From Acidimicrobiales bacterium (GTDB lineage Bacteria > Actinomycetota > Acidimicrobiia > Acidimicrobiales > SHLQ01), in the NCBI GenBank assembly GCA_004282895.1, contig SHLQ01000004.1, positions 1-50,547 of the forward strand: a DNA stretch of 50,547 nt. The letters are read 5' to 3'. A program made the translations under genes and the position numbers. Of this stretch, positions 17,355 to 27,041 are shown in pieces (the stretch's first letter is position 1; each line of letters begins with the position of its first letter). The notes beneath the pieces are model-generated. The model was not told the DNA's origin. It saw only the letters and a list, made by a program, of their open reading frames with translations, and did not search any database.

Positions 17355-18826
17355 TCAGAACGTTCCGACTCCCCGGTCTGCTGATTGTGCTCAGCCTGCT
17401 CGCTGGCGGCATCGTCCTGGACAACCAAATCGACGACGCCGAACCAGACGCCGTGGAGTTGGTGTCACCTGGGCCGGTGATAGCACCGGCATCGGCGCGG
17501 AGCACGACCTGGTTCTGCGCGGCCGGAACCTCCGGTGACGGCGGATTGGCGGACGCGTTGGTCACACTTGCGAACTCGTCATCGAACGACAAGGTCGCGG
17601 TCGTGTCCGTCTTCCGCGGCGGTGAGGAAGCGAGTGTCGACAACGTGGTGGATGAACTGGTCGTCGACCTGCCCGGCCTTACGACCGTCAGCCTTCATCC
17701 AGCCGATTTCGCGGAAGGAAGCCCCGTCGTGTCGCTGGCGGTGGAGGTCGACGGGGGAGGCGTTGTCGTCGACAAGGTGGTGTCAGGAGCAACGGGTGTC
17801 GACCGGGCGTCATGCTCGACGAATGGATCCAACGTCTGGGTTGTCAGCTCCGGCCAGACCACACCCGGCGCCCGCCTGCAGATGGTGGTGTTCAATCCGT
17901 TCCCCGATGATGCGGTGGTCGATGTCGAATTTGTGACCAGGAACGGCGTGCGAACCCCCGAGGACCTGGCGGCGTTGCACATTCCATCCAGAAGCTCGCG
18001 TCTGATCGAAATCGGCGATGTGGTTGCCGCCGCGGATTCCATCAGCGGTTTCGTACGGGCTCGTAGTGGCCGGGTTGTCGTCGAGGCGATCCAGTCGTTC
18101 GACGGATCAGGCGCGCCTCTGGGCCTGAGTGTGATCGCGGGCGCACCCGCATCGGCCGAAACATGGTTCTTCCCCGGCGTGACGCCGGGTCTTGGGCCAG
18201 CGCGGATCGTTGTTGTCAACACGAGTGATGCGTTGGTACGAGCCGACGTCGAGTACTACCCGGCGGGCGCCGAACGTTTCATCGAGCCGTTCGGCCTGAC
18301 GCTGCAGCCAGGACAGAACGAAGTAGTCACCCTCAATGACGACCGTCTGGCCGGCATCGATTCCTTTTCTCTCATCGTTCGGTCCCTGGACGGCCCGCGC
18401 ATCGTTGCCGGCCTGGAGCAACAACCCGCAAGTGACGAGCCCGACGCCGTCGAGCAGCTGACGGAGACAGAGGTCGCTGCGCCGACAACCGGCTTCGCCG
18501 CGTCACCCGGACATCCCCAGCTCACCCGTCGGTCCTTGATGGTCGCCGAGGTCGTGGAGGGTGATATGGGTTCGATTCTTCAGGTCTTCAACCCGGCGTC
18601 CGACTCCTTCGCTGTCATTGACGCCACCGTGTTCGCCGAGGGTGCTTCCCGCGAGGTCACCCTGGAGGTTGGACCGCTGCGAACGCTTCAGGTGCCGCTG
18701 AGCGAGTTGGCCGTCGGCACCTTCATCCTGCAGCTCGACGCGTCCACTCCCGTAGTGGCGTCCCGACAGACGACCGGTCTCAGCTCTCGAAGCTGGGCTC
18801 CTGCGGTGGCTGCAGCCACCGGATGA
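17351..18826 (+). CDS. DUF5719 family secreted/membrane-anchored protein
   Basis: 491 residues. A signal-anchor (about 7-24) is followed by a wholly extracytoplasmic beta-rich region without catalytic motifs that I can recognise. Two or three immunoglobulin-like modules are suggested by repeated stretches such as LQMVVFNPFPDDAVVDVEF, ARIVVVNTSDALVRADVEYY and LQVFNPASDSFAVIDATVF, each spaced about 130-140 residues apart. The ATGA overlap with the giant GT2 gene implies coupled production, and the pair recurs in Actinobacteria. It may be an accessory subunit outside the membrane. The stop codon abuts that of the opposing thioredoxin-like gene with no spacer. Confidence 0.78.
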   Translation: MIRTFRLPGLLIVLSLLAGGIVLDNQIDDAEPDAVELVSPGPVIAPASARSTTWFCAAGTSGDGGLADALVTLANSSSNDKVAVVSVFRGGEEASVDNVVDELVVDLPGLTTVSLHPADFAEGSPVVSLAVEVDGGGVVVDKVVSGATGVDRASCSTNGSNVWVVSSGQTTPGARLQMVVFNPFPDDAVVDVEFVTRNGVRTPEDLAALHIPSRSSRLIEIGDVVAAADSISGFVRARSGRVVVEAIQSFDGSGAPLGLSVIAGAPASAETWFFPGVTPGLGPARIVVVNTSDALVRADVEYYPAGAERFIEPFGLTLQPGQNEVVTLNDDRLAGIDSFSLIVRSLDGPRIVAGLEQQPASDEPDAVEQLTETEVAAPTTGFAASPGHPQLTRRSLMVAEVVEGDMGSILQVFNPASDSFAVIDATVFAEGASREVTLEVGPLRTLQVPLSELAVGTFILQLDASTPVVASRQTTGLSSRSWAPAVAAATG

Positions 18827-19243
18827 TCAGTCGTCGCCGCGAAGTTCGGCGAGTGCCGCCCACAGGTCAGCGGCGGTTGGAGGCCCAAGAAAGGAACGTC
18901 TCGTCACGCCGGCGGCATCCACGACGGCGACGAGTGGGACGGCCGTGATCGCGTACCGTTCATGCAGAGCGGCGTCGGCGGAGACTTCGATGTTCTGCAC
19001 CGCAACGTCGTCGCTGTCGACCAGCTCTGCGGCTTGCCACACCTTTGCGCAGGTGGCGCAGGTCTCGGAGGTGAACACGATAACCAGCCATGGCGCGTCC
19101 GGCCGGGTGAAGTCGTTGCGGTCGAGCTGGTCGGGGACCGTGTGAGACGTCGGTGGGGGCGCGTCGGGCTGCTGCTGTTGCATGTACCAGCCGACGCCCA
19201 GCGCGACCAGAGCCACACCAGCCACGATGAGGACTTGCAGCAT
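18827..19243 (-). CDS. Membrane-anchored thioredoxin-like protein
   Basis: 138 residues. One N-terminal hydrophobic helix (about 3-20), a Gln/Pro-rich linker, then a thioredoxin fold: WLVIVFTSETCATCAKVW carries the CxxC active site as CATC, and ITAVPLVAVVDAAG contains the cis-proline position. It is tethered to the membrane with the redox domain probably outside. It starts two bases after the ftsH stop, so it is the second gene of an ftsH operon. The partner is unknown; thiol maintenance of envelope proteins is a reasonable guess. Confidence 0.85.
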   Translation of the reverse strand: MLQVLIVAGVALVALGVGWYMQQQQPDAPPPTSHTVPDQLDRNDFTRPDAPWLVIVFTSETCATCAKVWQAAELVDSDDVAVQNIEVSADAALHERYAITAVPLVAVVDAAGVTRRSFLGPPTAADLWAALAELRGDD

Positions 19244-19245
19244 CG

Positions 19246-21237
19246 CTAGTCGACGTTGACGGGTGCGACTTCGTCGTGCGTGGCCGCTTCCACCTCGGGC
19301 GCTTCGGCCGGGGCGATCGAGTCTTCACCTTCGAAGGAAATCGCGATCGGGCGCTGACTGTTGGTCTGTCCACCCGAGATGTCGATGAGGCGGTAGACCT
19401 CGCTGCCGGGGATCGTCTCATGTTCGAGAAGCCCGCGGGCGACCAGTTCGAGTCCGTCGCGGTTTTCGCGGAGAAGGGTGCGGCATCGCTCCTCGGCGTC
19501 GCGAAGGATGCGTTCGATCTCCTCGTCGATCACGCGAGCCGTTTCATCGGAGTAGTCGCGACTCTGCATCATGTCTTCACCGAGGAACACCTGATTGTTG
19601 CTGGCCCATGCCATTGGTCCAACCCGGTCGCTCATACCCCATTGACGGACCATCGACCGAGCCATCGCGGTGGCCTGTTCGAGGTCGTTGGAGCCGCCGG
19701 TGGACATGACCCCATAGATCAGCTCCTCGGCCATACGCCCGCCCATCATGACGATGAGGCGATCCTCGATGTAGTCCTGGCGGTAGATGTGCTTTTCCTC
19801 TTGAGGCAGCTGCATCGTGACTCCGAGAGCCATACCGCTCGGAATGATCGTCACCTTGTGCAGCGGATCGGCCGTGGGCAGGATCGCGGCACAGAGAGCG
19901 TGGCCAGCCTCGTGGTAGGCGATTGCTTCCTTCTCCGAGTCGGTCAACGCCATCGACTCTCGTTTGACTCCCATGAGGACACGATCGCGGGCGTTCTCGA
20001 AGTGACGCATCGCGATCTTGGAATCGCCGGCTCGCACCGCAAACAACGCCGCCTCGTTCACGAGGTTGGCGATGTCTGCGCCGGACATTCCGGGGGTGCC
20101 GCGGGCAATGACGTTGTGGTCGAGATCAGGGTCGGTGCGTTTGCCCTTGAGGTGCACACCAAGGATCTGCACCCGATCCCGCAGCTCGGGGAGAGGAACA
20201 ACAACTTGTCGGTCGAAACGGCCAGGCCGCAACAGTGCAGGATCGAGAACATCCGGTCGGTTGGTGGCCGCCATGATGATGATGCCTTCGCTGGCCTCGA
20301 AGCCGTCCATTTCTGCGAGCATCTGATTGAGGGTCTGCTCGCGCTCGTCGTGGCCACCACCGAGGCCGGCGCCGCGTTTGCGTCCAATCGAGTCGATCTC
20401 GTCGACGAAGATGATGGCGCGACCCATTTTGCGGGCGGATTCGAAGAGGTCGCGCACACGGCTGGCGCCCACGCCCACGAACATTTCCATGAAGTCCGAC
20501 CCGGTCACCGACATGAATGGCACACCGGCTTCACCGGCCACCGCCCTGGCAATGAGGGTTTTGCCCGTTCCGGGAGGGCCAACAAGCAACATCCCCTTCG
20601 GGGTTCGAGCGCCGATCTCCGCGAAACGCTCGGGGTTCTTCAGGAACTCGACGACCTCTCTGATCTCCTGCTTCACTTCGTCGTAGCCGGCCACGTCATC
20701 AAACGTCGTGCCGGGGCGTTCCGTGGTGTAGGTCTTTGCTTTTGATCGGCCGACATTCATGATGCCGCCCATCTGGCCCTGCGCTCTGCGGCTCATCCAC
20801 CAGAAGAACCCGAGGATGAAGATCAGGGGAAGGGCAAGGGACAGCCAGAACGCAAGTCCCTCGCCTGGAGTCACGAAGCGGACGCCGTCGCCTTCGCCGT
20901 CGGCGATCGAGCTCTCGACGTTTTCGCGGAGTAGCGCGAGCTCGTCCTCGAAGGAGTTGATGGGACCGTTGGTGACGTAGGTCTGCTGCTCTTCGTCATC
21001 GAGCGTGAAGGTGATTTCTCCGGTCGCGTTGTTGCGCACAACTCCGGTGACGAGGCCCTCTTTGACCCAGGTGGTGTAGGTGCTGTAGCTGGTCTCTTCG
21101 TGGTTCTCGCCGCTGGGCGCGACGATCGCCAGCATCACGATGATCAGCACTGCAAACAGTGCGTAGGTTCCCAGTCGAGTCGAGTTCGGACGTTCAGATC
21201 CGGGACTTGACGGGGGCTTCGGATCGGAGTTGGCCAT
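19246..21237 (-). CDS. ftsH: ATP-dependent zinc metalloprotease FtsH
   Basis: Membrane AAA+ protease for quality control of membrane and short-lived cytosolic proteins. Two membrane helices (about 22-40 and 128-146) flank a small external domain. The AAA module follows with GPPGTGKT (Walker A), IIFVDEID (Walker B) and the second-region-of-homology segment LLRPGRFDR. The protease domain has the zinc motif HEAGH and a later Glu/Asp ligand region ([10 protein letters not shown]). The C-terminus is an acidic tail. 663 residues is normal. The gene is divergent from DUF3499 and co-transcribed with the thioredoxin-like gene. Confidence 0.96.
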   Translation of the reverse strand: MANSDPKPPSSPGSERPNSTRLGTYALFAVLIIVMLAIVAPSGENHEETSYSTYTTWVKEGLVTGVVRNNATGEITFTLDDEEQQTYVTNGPINSFEDELALLRENVESSIADGEGDGVRFVTPGEGLAFWLSLALPLIFILGFFWWMSRRAQGQMGGIMNVGRSKAKTYTTERPGTTFDDVAGYDEVKQEIREVVEFLKNPERFAEIGARTPKGMLLVGPPGTGKTLIARAVAGEAGVPFMSVTGSDFMEMFVGVGASRVRDLFESARKMGRAIIFVDEIDSIGRKRGAGLGGGHDEREQTLNQMLAEMDGFEASEGIIIMAATNRPDVLDPALLRPGRFDRQVVVPLPELRDRVQILGVHLKGKRTDPDLDHNVIARGTPGMSGADIANLVNEAALFAVRAGDSKIAMRHFENARDRVLMGVKRESMALTDSEKEAIAYHEAGHALCAAILPTADPLHKVTIIPSGMALGVTMQLPQEEKHIYRQDYIEDRLIVMMGGRMAEELIYGVMSTGGSNDLEQATAMARSMVRQWGMSDRVGPMAWASNNQVFLGEDMMQSRDYSDETARVIDEEIERILRDAEERCRTLLRENRDGLELVARGLLEHETIPGSEVYRLIDISGGQTNSQRPIAISFEGEDSIAPAEAPEVEAATHDEVAPVNVD

Positions 21238-21371
21238 GAATCCATCCTAGTTGTTGTGTACTTCAATCGGAGATCGCCGTTCACCCATTAGGGCTTGGCT
21301 CGGGGAACAACCACGCGGAGGCAGCAGATCATCCCAACTCCGCAAAACCTGTGGCGATACGATTTGCCGCT
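21238..21371. promoter_or_regulatory. Divergent intergenic region between ftsH and DUF3499 gene
   Basis: 134 bases separate the ftsH start from the DUF3499 start. It should hold both promoters. I see no obvious hairpin or repeat and cannot assign -35/-10 elements. An in-frame GTG at 21351 would extend DUF3499 into this region but does not match the family N-terminus. Confidence 0.35.
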
Positions 21372-21596
21372 GTGAAGAGAAGTTGTGCCCGCCCAACCTG
21401 CTCGGTGCAAGCCGCAGCGACGCTCTCGTTCGACTACGAGTCTCGGTTCGTGTGGATCGAGTCGCTGCATCCCGAGCCGCATCCGTCCTCGCATGATCTG
21501 TGCTCCAAACATGCCGACGCGTCCACGCCGCCGTCGGGGTGGGAGCTGCTCGATGATCGGCCGCCTCGTGGTATCTACGCGCTGAACGCCTCCTAG
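21372..21596 (+). CDS. DUF3499 family small zinc-finger-like protein
   Basis: 74 residues. CARPTC near the N-terminus and DLCSKHAD further on give a Cys/His pattern suitable for one metal ion, and SGWELLDD is the conserved end of the family. The mycobacterial relative is Rv3259, beside whiB2 and fbiA. I choose GTG 21372 because the protein then begins VKRSCARPTC, matching the family start; the track uses GTG 21351. It ends nine bases before the CPBP protease gene. The function is not known. Confidence 0.82.
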   Translation: MKRSCARPTCSVQAAATLSFDYESRFVWIESLHPEPHPSSHDLCSKHADASTPPSGWELLDDRPPRGIYALNAS

Positions 21597-21605
21597 GATC
21601 GGGCC

Positions 21606-22427
21606 ATGTCCATGGCGCCACGTGATCCGGGGTTGCCCCCACCCCCAGGTTCGGTGGCCACGTCGTTTGGCCCGAGCGGTGTGTGGGGTCTGCCGGAGGC
21701 AGGGATTGGCTGGATCACCGCCCAGGTGCTCGCAACAGCGAGCGTGTTGGCGGTTCTCGCGGTGGGCGACTGGTCGCTCTATCGGACCGAGCGCCCCGGC
21801 GGGAACCTCGGTCGTGCGTTCGGACAGCTCCATACCGACCAGCCGCTGCAGGACGACACGATCCCGATCCTCTGGCAATTTGCCACGTTCATTCCGGCGT
21901 GGGCCGGCCTGCTCGGGGCGGCGTGGCTGGCCGCGTACGTTGCAAACCGGTCACGCCCCGGGTGGAAGATCACCGCAACCGGCGGAGACGTCGCTGAAGG
22001 TCTCCTGGCAGGTGTGCTGCTACAGATCCCGATCATCCCGCTGTTGTACTACGCGATCACCGAGATTTTTGGCGAGCTGGCACCGACGGGCCGAGCGCTG
22101 GCCCTTGTGGACGCCGTCGATTCCCCGATCAAGGTGGTGGCATTGTTCTTCGCCATCGCTGTGGCCGCGCCGGTGGTCGAGGAGCTGTTCTACCGCGGGC
22201 TCGTGCAACGGGCGCTGGTCGACCGACTTGGCCCGGTGGCAGGCGTGTCGATTGCGTCGCTGATCTTTGGTGCGGTGCACTTCTCGTGGACCGAACTGCC
22301 GGCTCTGACGGTGGTGGGGCTGGTTTTGGGCTGGTTGTACCACCGCTCCGGGCGATTGGGCGCACCAATCATTGCCCACATGACCTTCAACGCCTTCACG
22401 CTGGCTGCCCTCTTGGCCTCGGCCTAA
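21606..22427 (+). CDS. CPBP family intramembrane metalloprotease
   Basis: 273-residue polytopic protein of the CAAX-protease/bacteriocin-processing (CPBP, Abi) family. After a Pro-rich cytosolic N-terminus there are about six to seven hydrophobic segments. The catalytic motifs are in order: EELFYRG (Glu-Glu and Arg), FGAVHF (His) and HMTFN near the C-terminus. It lies nine bases after DUF3499. Members process or protect against peptides, or act in membrane protein turnover; the substrate here is unknown. Confidence 0.9.
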   Translation: MSMAPRDPGLPPPPGSVATSFGPSGVWGLPEAGIGWITAQVLATASVLAVLAVGDWSLYRTERPGGNLGRAFGQLHTDQPLQDDTIPILWQFATFIPAWAGLLGAAWLAAYVANRSRPGWKITATGGDVAEGLLAGVLLQIPIIPLLYYAITEIFGELAPTGRALALVDAVDSPIKVVALFFAIAVAAPVVEELFYRGLVQRALVDRLGPVAGVSIASLIFGAVHFSWTELPALTVVGLVLGWLYHRSGRLGAPIIAHMTFNAFTLAALLASA

Positions 22428-22533
22428 CTAGACCGACTGAGTACCCAGCGTGAGATAGGCCATTCGACCCTTCACTGTGTGTGAGAACCGTCGATGGGAA
22501 CGTCACCCAACAGACTGGATGGTGAAGAAGGTA

Positions 22534-22716
22534 ATGGATCGAAAGTGTCAACGATGTGAGCGGACAATGGTGGCGATAACACTGGAGATTGGAGCAGAGC
22601 CCAAGACGCTTCGTTCCTGTTCCTACTGCGATATTCGTCAGTGGGAGAGCGGCTCGAGCCGCGTCCATCTCGACGGAATTCTCGGCGAGCTCTCGCAGAG
22701 TTCAAATCCTTCTTAA
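22534..22716 (+). CDS. Small CxxC/CxxC zinc-ribbon-like protein
   Basis: 60 residues from ATG 22534 (MDRKCQRCERTM). CQRC and CSYC are separated by 19 residues, a typical zinc-ribbon spacing, followed by WESG and a short amphipathic tail. A purine-rich GAAGAAGG precedes the start, although very close; ATG 22519 in the same frame is an alternative. It lies alone between the protease and the GT-C gene. No named family is recognised. The paired CxxC motifs make it more credible than a random ORF of this size. Confidence 0.62.
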   Translation: MDRKCQRCERTMVAITLEIGAEPKTLRSCSYCDIRQWESGSSRVHLDGILGELSQSSNPS

Positions 22717-22764
22717 CGACTGAACACCACCCACCCCGCCCGGGATGGGAAACTCTTGGGCAAT

Positions 22765-25700
22765 ATGCCCGAGTCTGAATACCCCGGCGTTTTGGCCGAT
22801 GGGACCGACGTGTCCGATTTCGACGTCGAGTTCGACGCGCCTGAGCCTGCGCCCGCGCTCGCGGAACCTCGCGTTGTTGACCCTGACGATCGACTCGGCG
22901 CGATCGCCGAGAAGGTGATCACCGCGGTTGTCGTCGCGGCATGTGCGTTCTTCGTCTTCTGGCAGATGCACCCGGATCTCGTCTTCACCGACACGACACC
23001 AACGGGCGGCGACATGGGGGCCCACGTGTGGGGCCCGGCCTTCCTGCGGGACGAGCTCCTGCCTCGCTGGCGCCTGTCCGGGTGGACACCCGACTGGTAC
23101 GGCGGCTTCCCCGCGTTTCAGTTCTACATGGTCGTTCCGGCATTGATGATCGTGATCCTCGACGTCGGCCTGACTCTACGGCTCGCAATCTTCGTGGTCG
23201 CGGCGCTCGCACTGCTGACCTTCAACGTGTGGCGCGAACCAGCCGGCCGCCGATTCGCGGTCCCCGTGACCGTGGCGGCTGTTGCGTTGAGCGTCCTGAT
23301 CATCCCGCTCCCGTACAACGTCGCCTTCAAGCTGGTTGCCGTCAGTGGGGTTGTGATGTTCCCGGTGGGAGCGTGGGCGCTCGGCCATCTCGGTGGCCTT
23401 CGGTTCCCCGGACCGGCCGTACTGTCGATTGCGAGCCTCGCCTTTGCGTTCGACCGCTCATTCAACATCTACGGTGGCAACATCGCCTCCACCCTTGCAG
23501 GGGAGTTTGCCGCCTCGATCTCGCTGACGTTGTCGTTGGTGGCGCTCGGCCTGGTCATCCGTGGAACGCGGACGGGGCAGCATCGGGCCGCGGCCGGTGT
23601 GGCGATTGCTCTCACTGGTCTGTGTCACCTGTTGCCGGCGTTCTTTCTTCTGGCGGCGGTCACGATACTGATGGTCTTTCGGGTCCTGCGCGGTTACTTC
23701 CGCTCCGTCTCGTGGCTGATGGTGTCCGGGATGCTTGCGGCGTTCAGTTCGGCCTTCTGGGTGCTTCCCTTCCTTCTTCGCACCGACTACCTCAACGACA
23801 TGGGATGGGAACGTATAACGCGCATCCATTCGCCTTTGGTCACCCGCAGCATCCTGAACCCCGCCGACACGCTCAGCGACTACCCGCCGCTGCCGGTTCT
23901 GCTCCTGCTGGCGGCGATCGGCCTCATCTTGTCCATCCGCCAACGAGTGGAGCTCGGGGTGGTGCTGGCTGCCACGGCGGCGCTGATGGCTGCGGGATTT
24001 CAGTGGTTCCCCGACGGACGGTTGTGGAACGCCCGCATTCTGCCCTTCTACTACCTGTGCGTGACTCTTCTCGCGGGGGTTGGCGTGGCTCTGGCGATCG
24101 TCGGTATCAGTCGCAGTCATCGAGTCCTGCGGTTTGGTGTGCTGGTATCCAGCGTTGTCGCGATGCTGATCCCGTGGGTTCGTGACGGCTGGGTATGGCC
24201 CGAGCCCGAGGTGGGGGCGCGGGCGTATCTGACCGACGCCTCCGCGTATTCACTTCGGGTGTACGCGACGTTCGGGATTCTGCTTGTGCTCGCGACGGAG
24301 ATTCCGAGGCAGATGGGACGGTTCGTCCGTCAGCGGTACATCGTGGCTGCCGTGGTCGGCATTGCGGTACTTGCGCTTAGTCCGGTCCGGTCGCTGCGCA
24401 CCGACAACCTCTGGTCGGGCACGTCGATCGCCTGGATGATCGTCCTGTTCGCAGCGGTGGCGACTGTCGTCATGCCCTTCGTGCTCACCTTCTTCGGCGA
24501 CGGCACCCGAATGCCCGAGCAACCAGCCGCAGCGATTCGTTCGTCACCCCTGGTTGCGGGAGCCGTTGTGTTCGTTCTCCTGGGACTAGCGCTCAATGCC
24601 GTTGGTGGAATCACGGAGACCGACGAGGGTCGTCGCTGGGCGGTTGGGCCGTTGTCGGTCACCTCCAACGACAACAGCTTCGTCCCCGGCTGGGCGAGTT
24701 GGAATTTCAGCGGCATGGAGGCCAAGACGCGAAACGACGGCGCCAACGGTGATGTCGGCAAAGGCGGGTGGGCCGAGTATCAGTACGTGCAGCGCACGAT
24801 GGCCGGCGTCGGCACCGAGCTCGGCTGTGGCCGCGCCATGTGGGAGTTCGCTCCTGAGCTCAATCGCTACGGGACAACGATGGCGATGATGCTCATGCCG
24901 CTATGGACCGACGGATGTATCGGCTCCATGGAGGGTTTGTACTTCGAGGCCACGCCGAGTGTTCCGTACCACTTCCTGCTGCAGAGCGACGTCTCTGCCC
25001 CGTCCCGACAGGTCGGCACCAGCGAATCGGTTGGTGGCCCGTCGAGGGCCATGCGCGATCTACCGTACGGCTCGTTTGATCTCGACCTCGGGGTTCGGCG
25101 AATGGAGGAGTACGGCGTCCGCTACTACATGGCGTTCTCGCCGCAGAGTATTCAGGCGGCACGCAGCCACGAACGTCTGCGCGAGGTTGCCGCAGCGACG
25201 CCCTGGATCGTGTTCGAGCTTGACTCGCTGCTGGTCGAAGGAATGTCCACGGTGCCCGTGGTGCTGCAGGACATCCGCAACCACCAGGACGAATGGCTCG
25301 ACGTCGGCGTCGAGTGGTTCCAAACGCTGGATCCGGTCCGACCGGCATCCTCGGGCCCCGATGAATGGCCCACAGTTGATGGTGAACTGGTCAGCGTGCG
25401 GTACGAGGCCGAAGGAACCCGTCTGGCGGGCGACGTCGGTCCTGACGGTGTGCCCTTGGCGGACCTCCTGCCGGTTCAAGTCACCGAAGCGGTCGCAACG
25501 GTAACGAACATCGAAACCGACACCGATCGCATCAGCTTCGACGTCGACCAGATCGGACAACCCGTACTGGTCCGAGCCTCGTACTTCCCGAATTGGAAGG
25601 CGAGCGGGGCCGACGGTCCATGGCGCGTGGCCCCGAACTTCATGGTCGTGGTCCCAACCGAAACATCGGTGGAGCTGCACTTTGGCCGTACCGGGGTTGA

Positions 25701-25845
25701 CTGGGCCGCCACCTTCATGGCGGTGATTGGTATCGCCGGGCTGCTGATCGTGGCACTCGGTGATCGGCTCGGACGGACGGAAGTGATCGTGCACGATCCG
25801 GACGAGGTGCACGAAGCCGCGGTCGTCGAGGAGGTCACGCCATGA
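22765..25845 (+). CDS. Large polytopic GT-C-like membrane protein (PTPS-related domain)
   Basis: 1026 residues from ATG 22765; a TTG three codons upstream is the track start. One helix (about 50-70) is followed by an external loop with TTPTGGDMGAHVWGP, which resembles the 6-pyruvoyl-tetrahydropterin-synthase-related membrane domain and holds an Asp in the place GT-C enzymes use for catalysis. About twelve helices follow, and a large external C-terminal domain (about 620-970) precedes a last helix and an acidic tail. It overlaps the GtrA-GT2 gene by four bases (ATGA). That neighbour should make a polyprenyl-phosphate sugar, so this protein is probably the transferase that uses it outside the membrane. 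Acceptor unknown. Confidence 0.8.
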   Translation: MPESEYPGVLADGTDVSDFDVEFDAPEPAPALAEPRVVDPDDRLGAIAEKVITAVVVAACAFFVFWQMHPDLVFTDTTPTGGDMGAHVWGPAFLRDELLPRWRLSGWTPDWYGGFPAFQFYMVVPALMIVILDVGLTLRLAIFVVAALALLTFNVWREPAGRRFAVPVTVAAVALSVLIIPLPYNVAFKLVAVSGVVMFPVGAWALGHLGGLRFPGPAVLSIASLAFAFDRSFNIYGGNIASTLAGEFAASISLTLSLVALGLVIRGTRTGQHRAAAGVAIALTGLCHLLPAFFLLAAVTILMVFRVLRGYFRSVSWLMVSGMLAAFSSAFWVLPFLLRTDYLNDMGWERITRIHSPLVTRSILNPADTLSDYPPLPVLLLLAAIGLILSIRQRVELGVVLAATAALMAAGFQWFPDGRLWNARILPFYYLCVTLLAGVGVALAIVGISRSHRVLRFGVLVSSVVAMLIPWVRDGWVWPEPEVGARAYLTDASAYSLRVYATFGILLVLATEIPRQMGRFVRQRYIVAAVVGIAVLALSPVRSLRTDNLWSGTSIAWMIVLFAAVATVVMPFVLTFFGDGTRMPEQPAAAIRSSPLVAGAVVFVLLGLALNAVGGITETDEGRRWAVGPLSVTSNDNSFVPGWASWNFSGMEAKTRNDGANGDVGKGGWAEYQYVQRTMAGVGTELGCGRAMWEFAPELNRYGTTMAMMLMPLWTDGCIGSMEGLYFEATPSVPYHFLLQSDVSAPSRQVGTSESVGGPSRAMRDLPYGSFDLDLGVRRMEEYGVRYYMAFSPQSIQAARSHERLREVAAATPWIVFELDSLLVEGMSTVPVVLQDIRNHQDEWLDVGVEWFQTLDPVRPASSGPDEWPTVDGELVSVRYEAEGTRLAGDVGPDGVPLADLLPVQVTEAVATVTNIETDTDRISFDVDQIGQPVLVRASYFPNWKASGADGPWRVAPNFMVVVPTETSVELHFGRTGVDWAATFMAVIGIAGLLIVALGDRLGRTEVIVHDPDEVHEAAVVEEVTP

Positions 25846-27041
25846 ACCGCCGTCTGCGGCTGTTCGTGGCCGTTGCGCTCATCGCGACCGCAGTCGATCT
25901 GTTCGGCTACCTCGCGCTGCGGGAGTGGTTTGCCTGGTGGGCGGCCGATATCGCTGCGCTTGTGGCTGCGGCCGTGGTCGGGATCTCGCTTCACCGGCGG
26001 CTCACGTTGCGGGGAGATCCGAATCTGCGCTGGATCCATCGACCCGCGGCGATCTTCTTTTCCCCGGTAATTGCCGGCGCCGCCGATCTGCTGGTGCTGT
26101 CGACCTCAACCGACAAGGCGCTTGTGGCCAAGCTGTTCGCCATTGGCGCTGGGGCGCTCATTCGGCTTCTGACCAATCGGTTTCTGCTCTTTCGAATGAT
26201 CAACGGCGAACAAAGCGAGCCGGCAGGGCGGCCGGCGCCGAACGATGCGCTGCGGCTCAGTGTCGTGCTCCCTGCGTACAAGGAGGTCGAGGCGATCGCC
26301 TCCACGGTGGAGGTTGTCCACGAACATCTCGCCCACATCATGGATCCCGCCGACTTCGAGATCGTTGTTGTCGACGATGGAAGTGGAGATGGAACGGCCG
26401 ACGCGGCGGAGGCCACCGGGTTGGCCCGCGCGATCCTGCTTCCGCAGAACCGCGGCAAAGGCGGCGCCGTTCGAGAGGGAATGCTTCAGTCGCGAGGTCG
26501 CAGTCGGGTGTTCCTCGATGCCGATCTGGCCTACGGCCCGGACGAGATCATCCGGCTGATGGTGGAGCTGGAGAAGGGCTGGGATGTGGTTGTCGGGTCG
26601 CGCCATGACTCTCGTATGGTCAGTCGTTCGAGCGCCGGCCTGCTCCGCGACGTGGGCGGTCGCCTCGTCAACATGGCGACACACCTACTGTTGCTCGGGC
26701 AATACCTCGACACCCAGGCCGGCTGCAAAGGTTTCCGCTCGGACGTAGCCATGCTCGTCTTCACGAAGTCGAGGCTGACCGGGTTCTCGTTCGACATCGA
26801 GATCTTCCATCTGGTGGAGCGATACCGACTCTCTCTGAAAGAAATCCCGATGACCGTCGCCTCCACCGACTCGTCGACCGTGAGCCTCATCGCTGATACC
26901 CGTCGGCTTCTCGTCGACCTGTTGCGCATTCGACGGTGGTCGGCGCGTGGTGTGTATTCTCGCCAACCCGACGATCCGCAACTACCGGAACCGGTCCAAA
27001 CATCGGCGAACGACATGAATGGGAGTCCCACCCGTGGCTGA
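25842..27041 (+). CDS. GtrA-like domain fused to polyprenyl-phosphate hexose synthase (GT2)
   Basis: 399 residues. The N-terminal GtrA-like four-helix domain (about 5-120) ends with TNRFLLFR, the usual closing motif of that family. The GT2 domain (about 137-370) has SVVLPAYKEVEAI, VVDDGSGDGT, FLDADLAYGPDEI (the DxD site) and GCKGFRSDVA. Such synthases load mannose or glucose onto a polyprenyl phosphate, and GtrA proteins are thought to help flip the product. Fusion places both steps in one chain. It is coupled to the GT-C gene before it and overlaps the manB start by 8 bases, which supports mannose as the sugar. Confidence 0.87.
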   Translation: MNRRLRLFVAVALIATAVDLFGYLALREWFAWWAADIAALVAAAVVGISLHRRLTLRGDPNLRWIHRPAAIFFSPVIAGAADLLVLSTSTDKALVAKLFAIGAGALIRLLTNRFLLFRMINGEQSEPAGRPAPNDALRLSVVLPAYKEVEAIASTVEVVHEHLAHIMDPADFEIVVVDDGSGDGTADAAEATGLARAILLPQNRGKGGAVREGMLQSRGRSRVFLDADLAYGPDEIIRLMVELEKGWDVVVGSRHDSRMVSRSSAGLLRDVGGRLVNMATHLLLLGQYLDTQAGCKGFRSDVAMLVFTKSRLTGFSFDIEIFHLVERYRLSLKEIPMTVASTDSSTVSLIADTRRLLVDLLRIRRWSARGVYSRQPDDPQLPEPVQTSANDMNGSPTRG

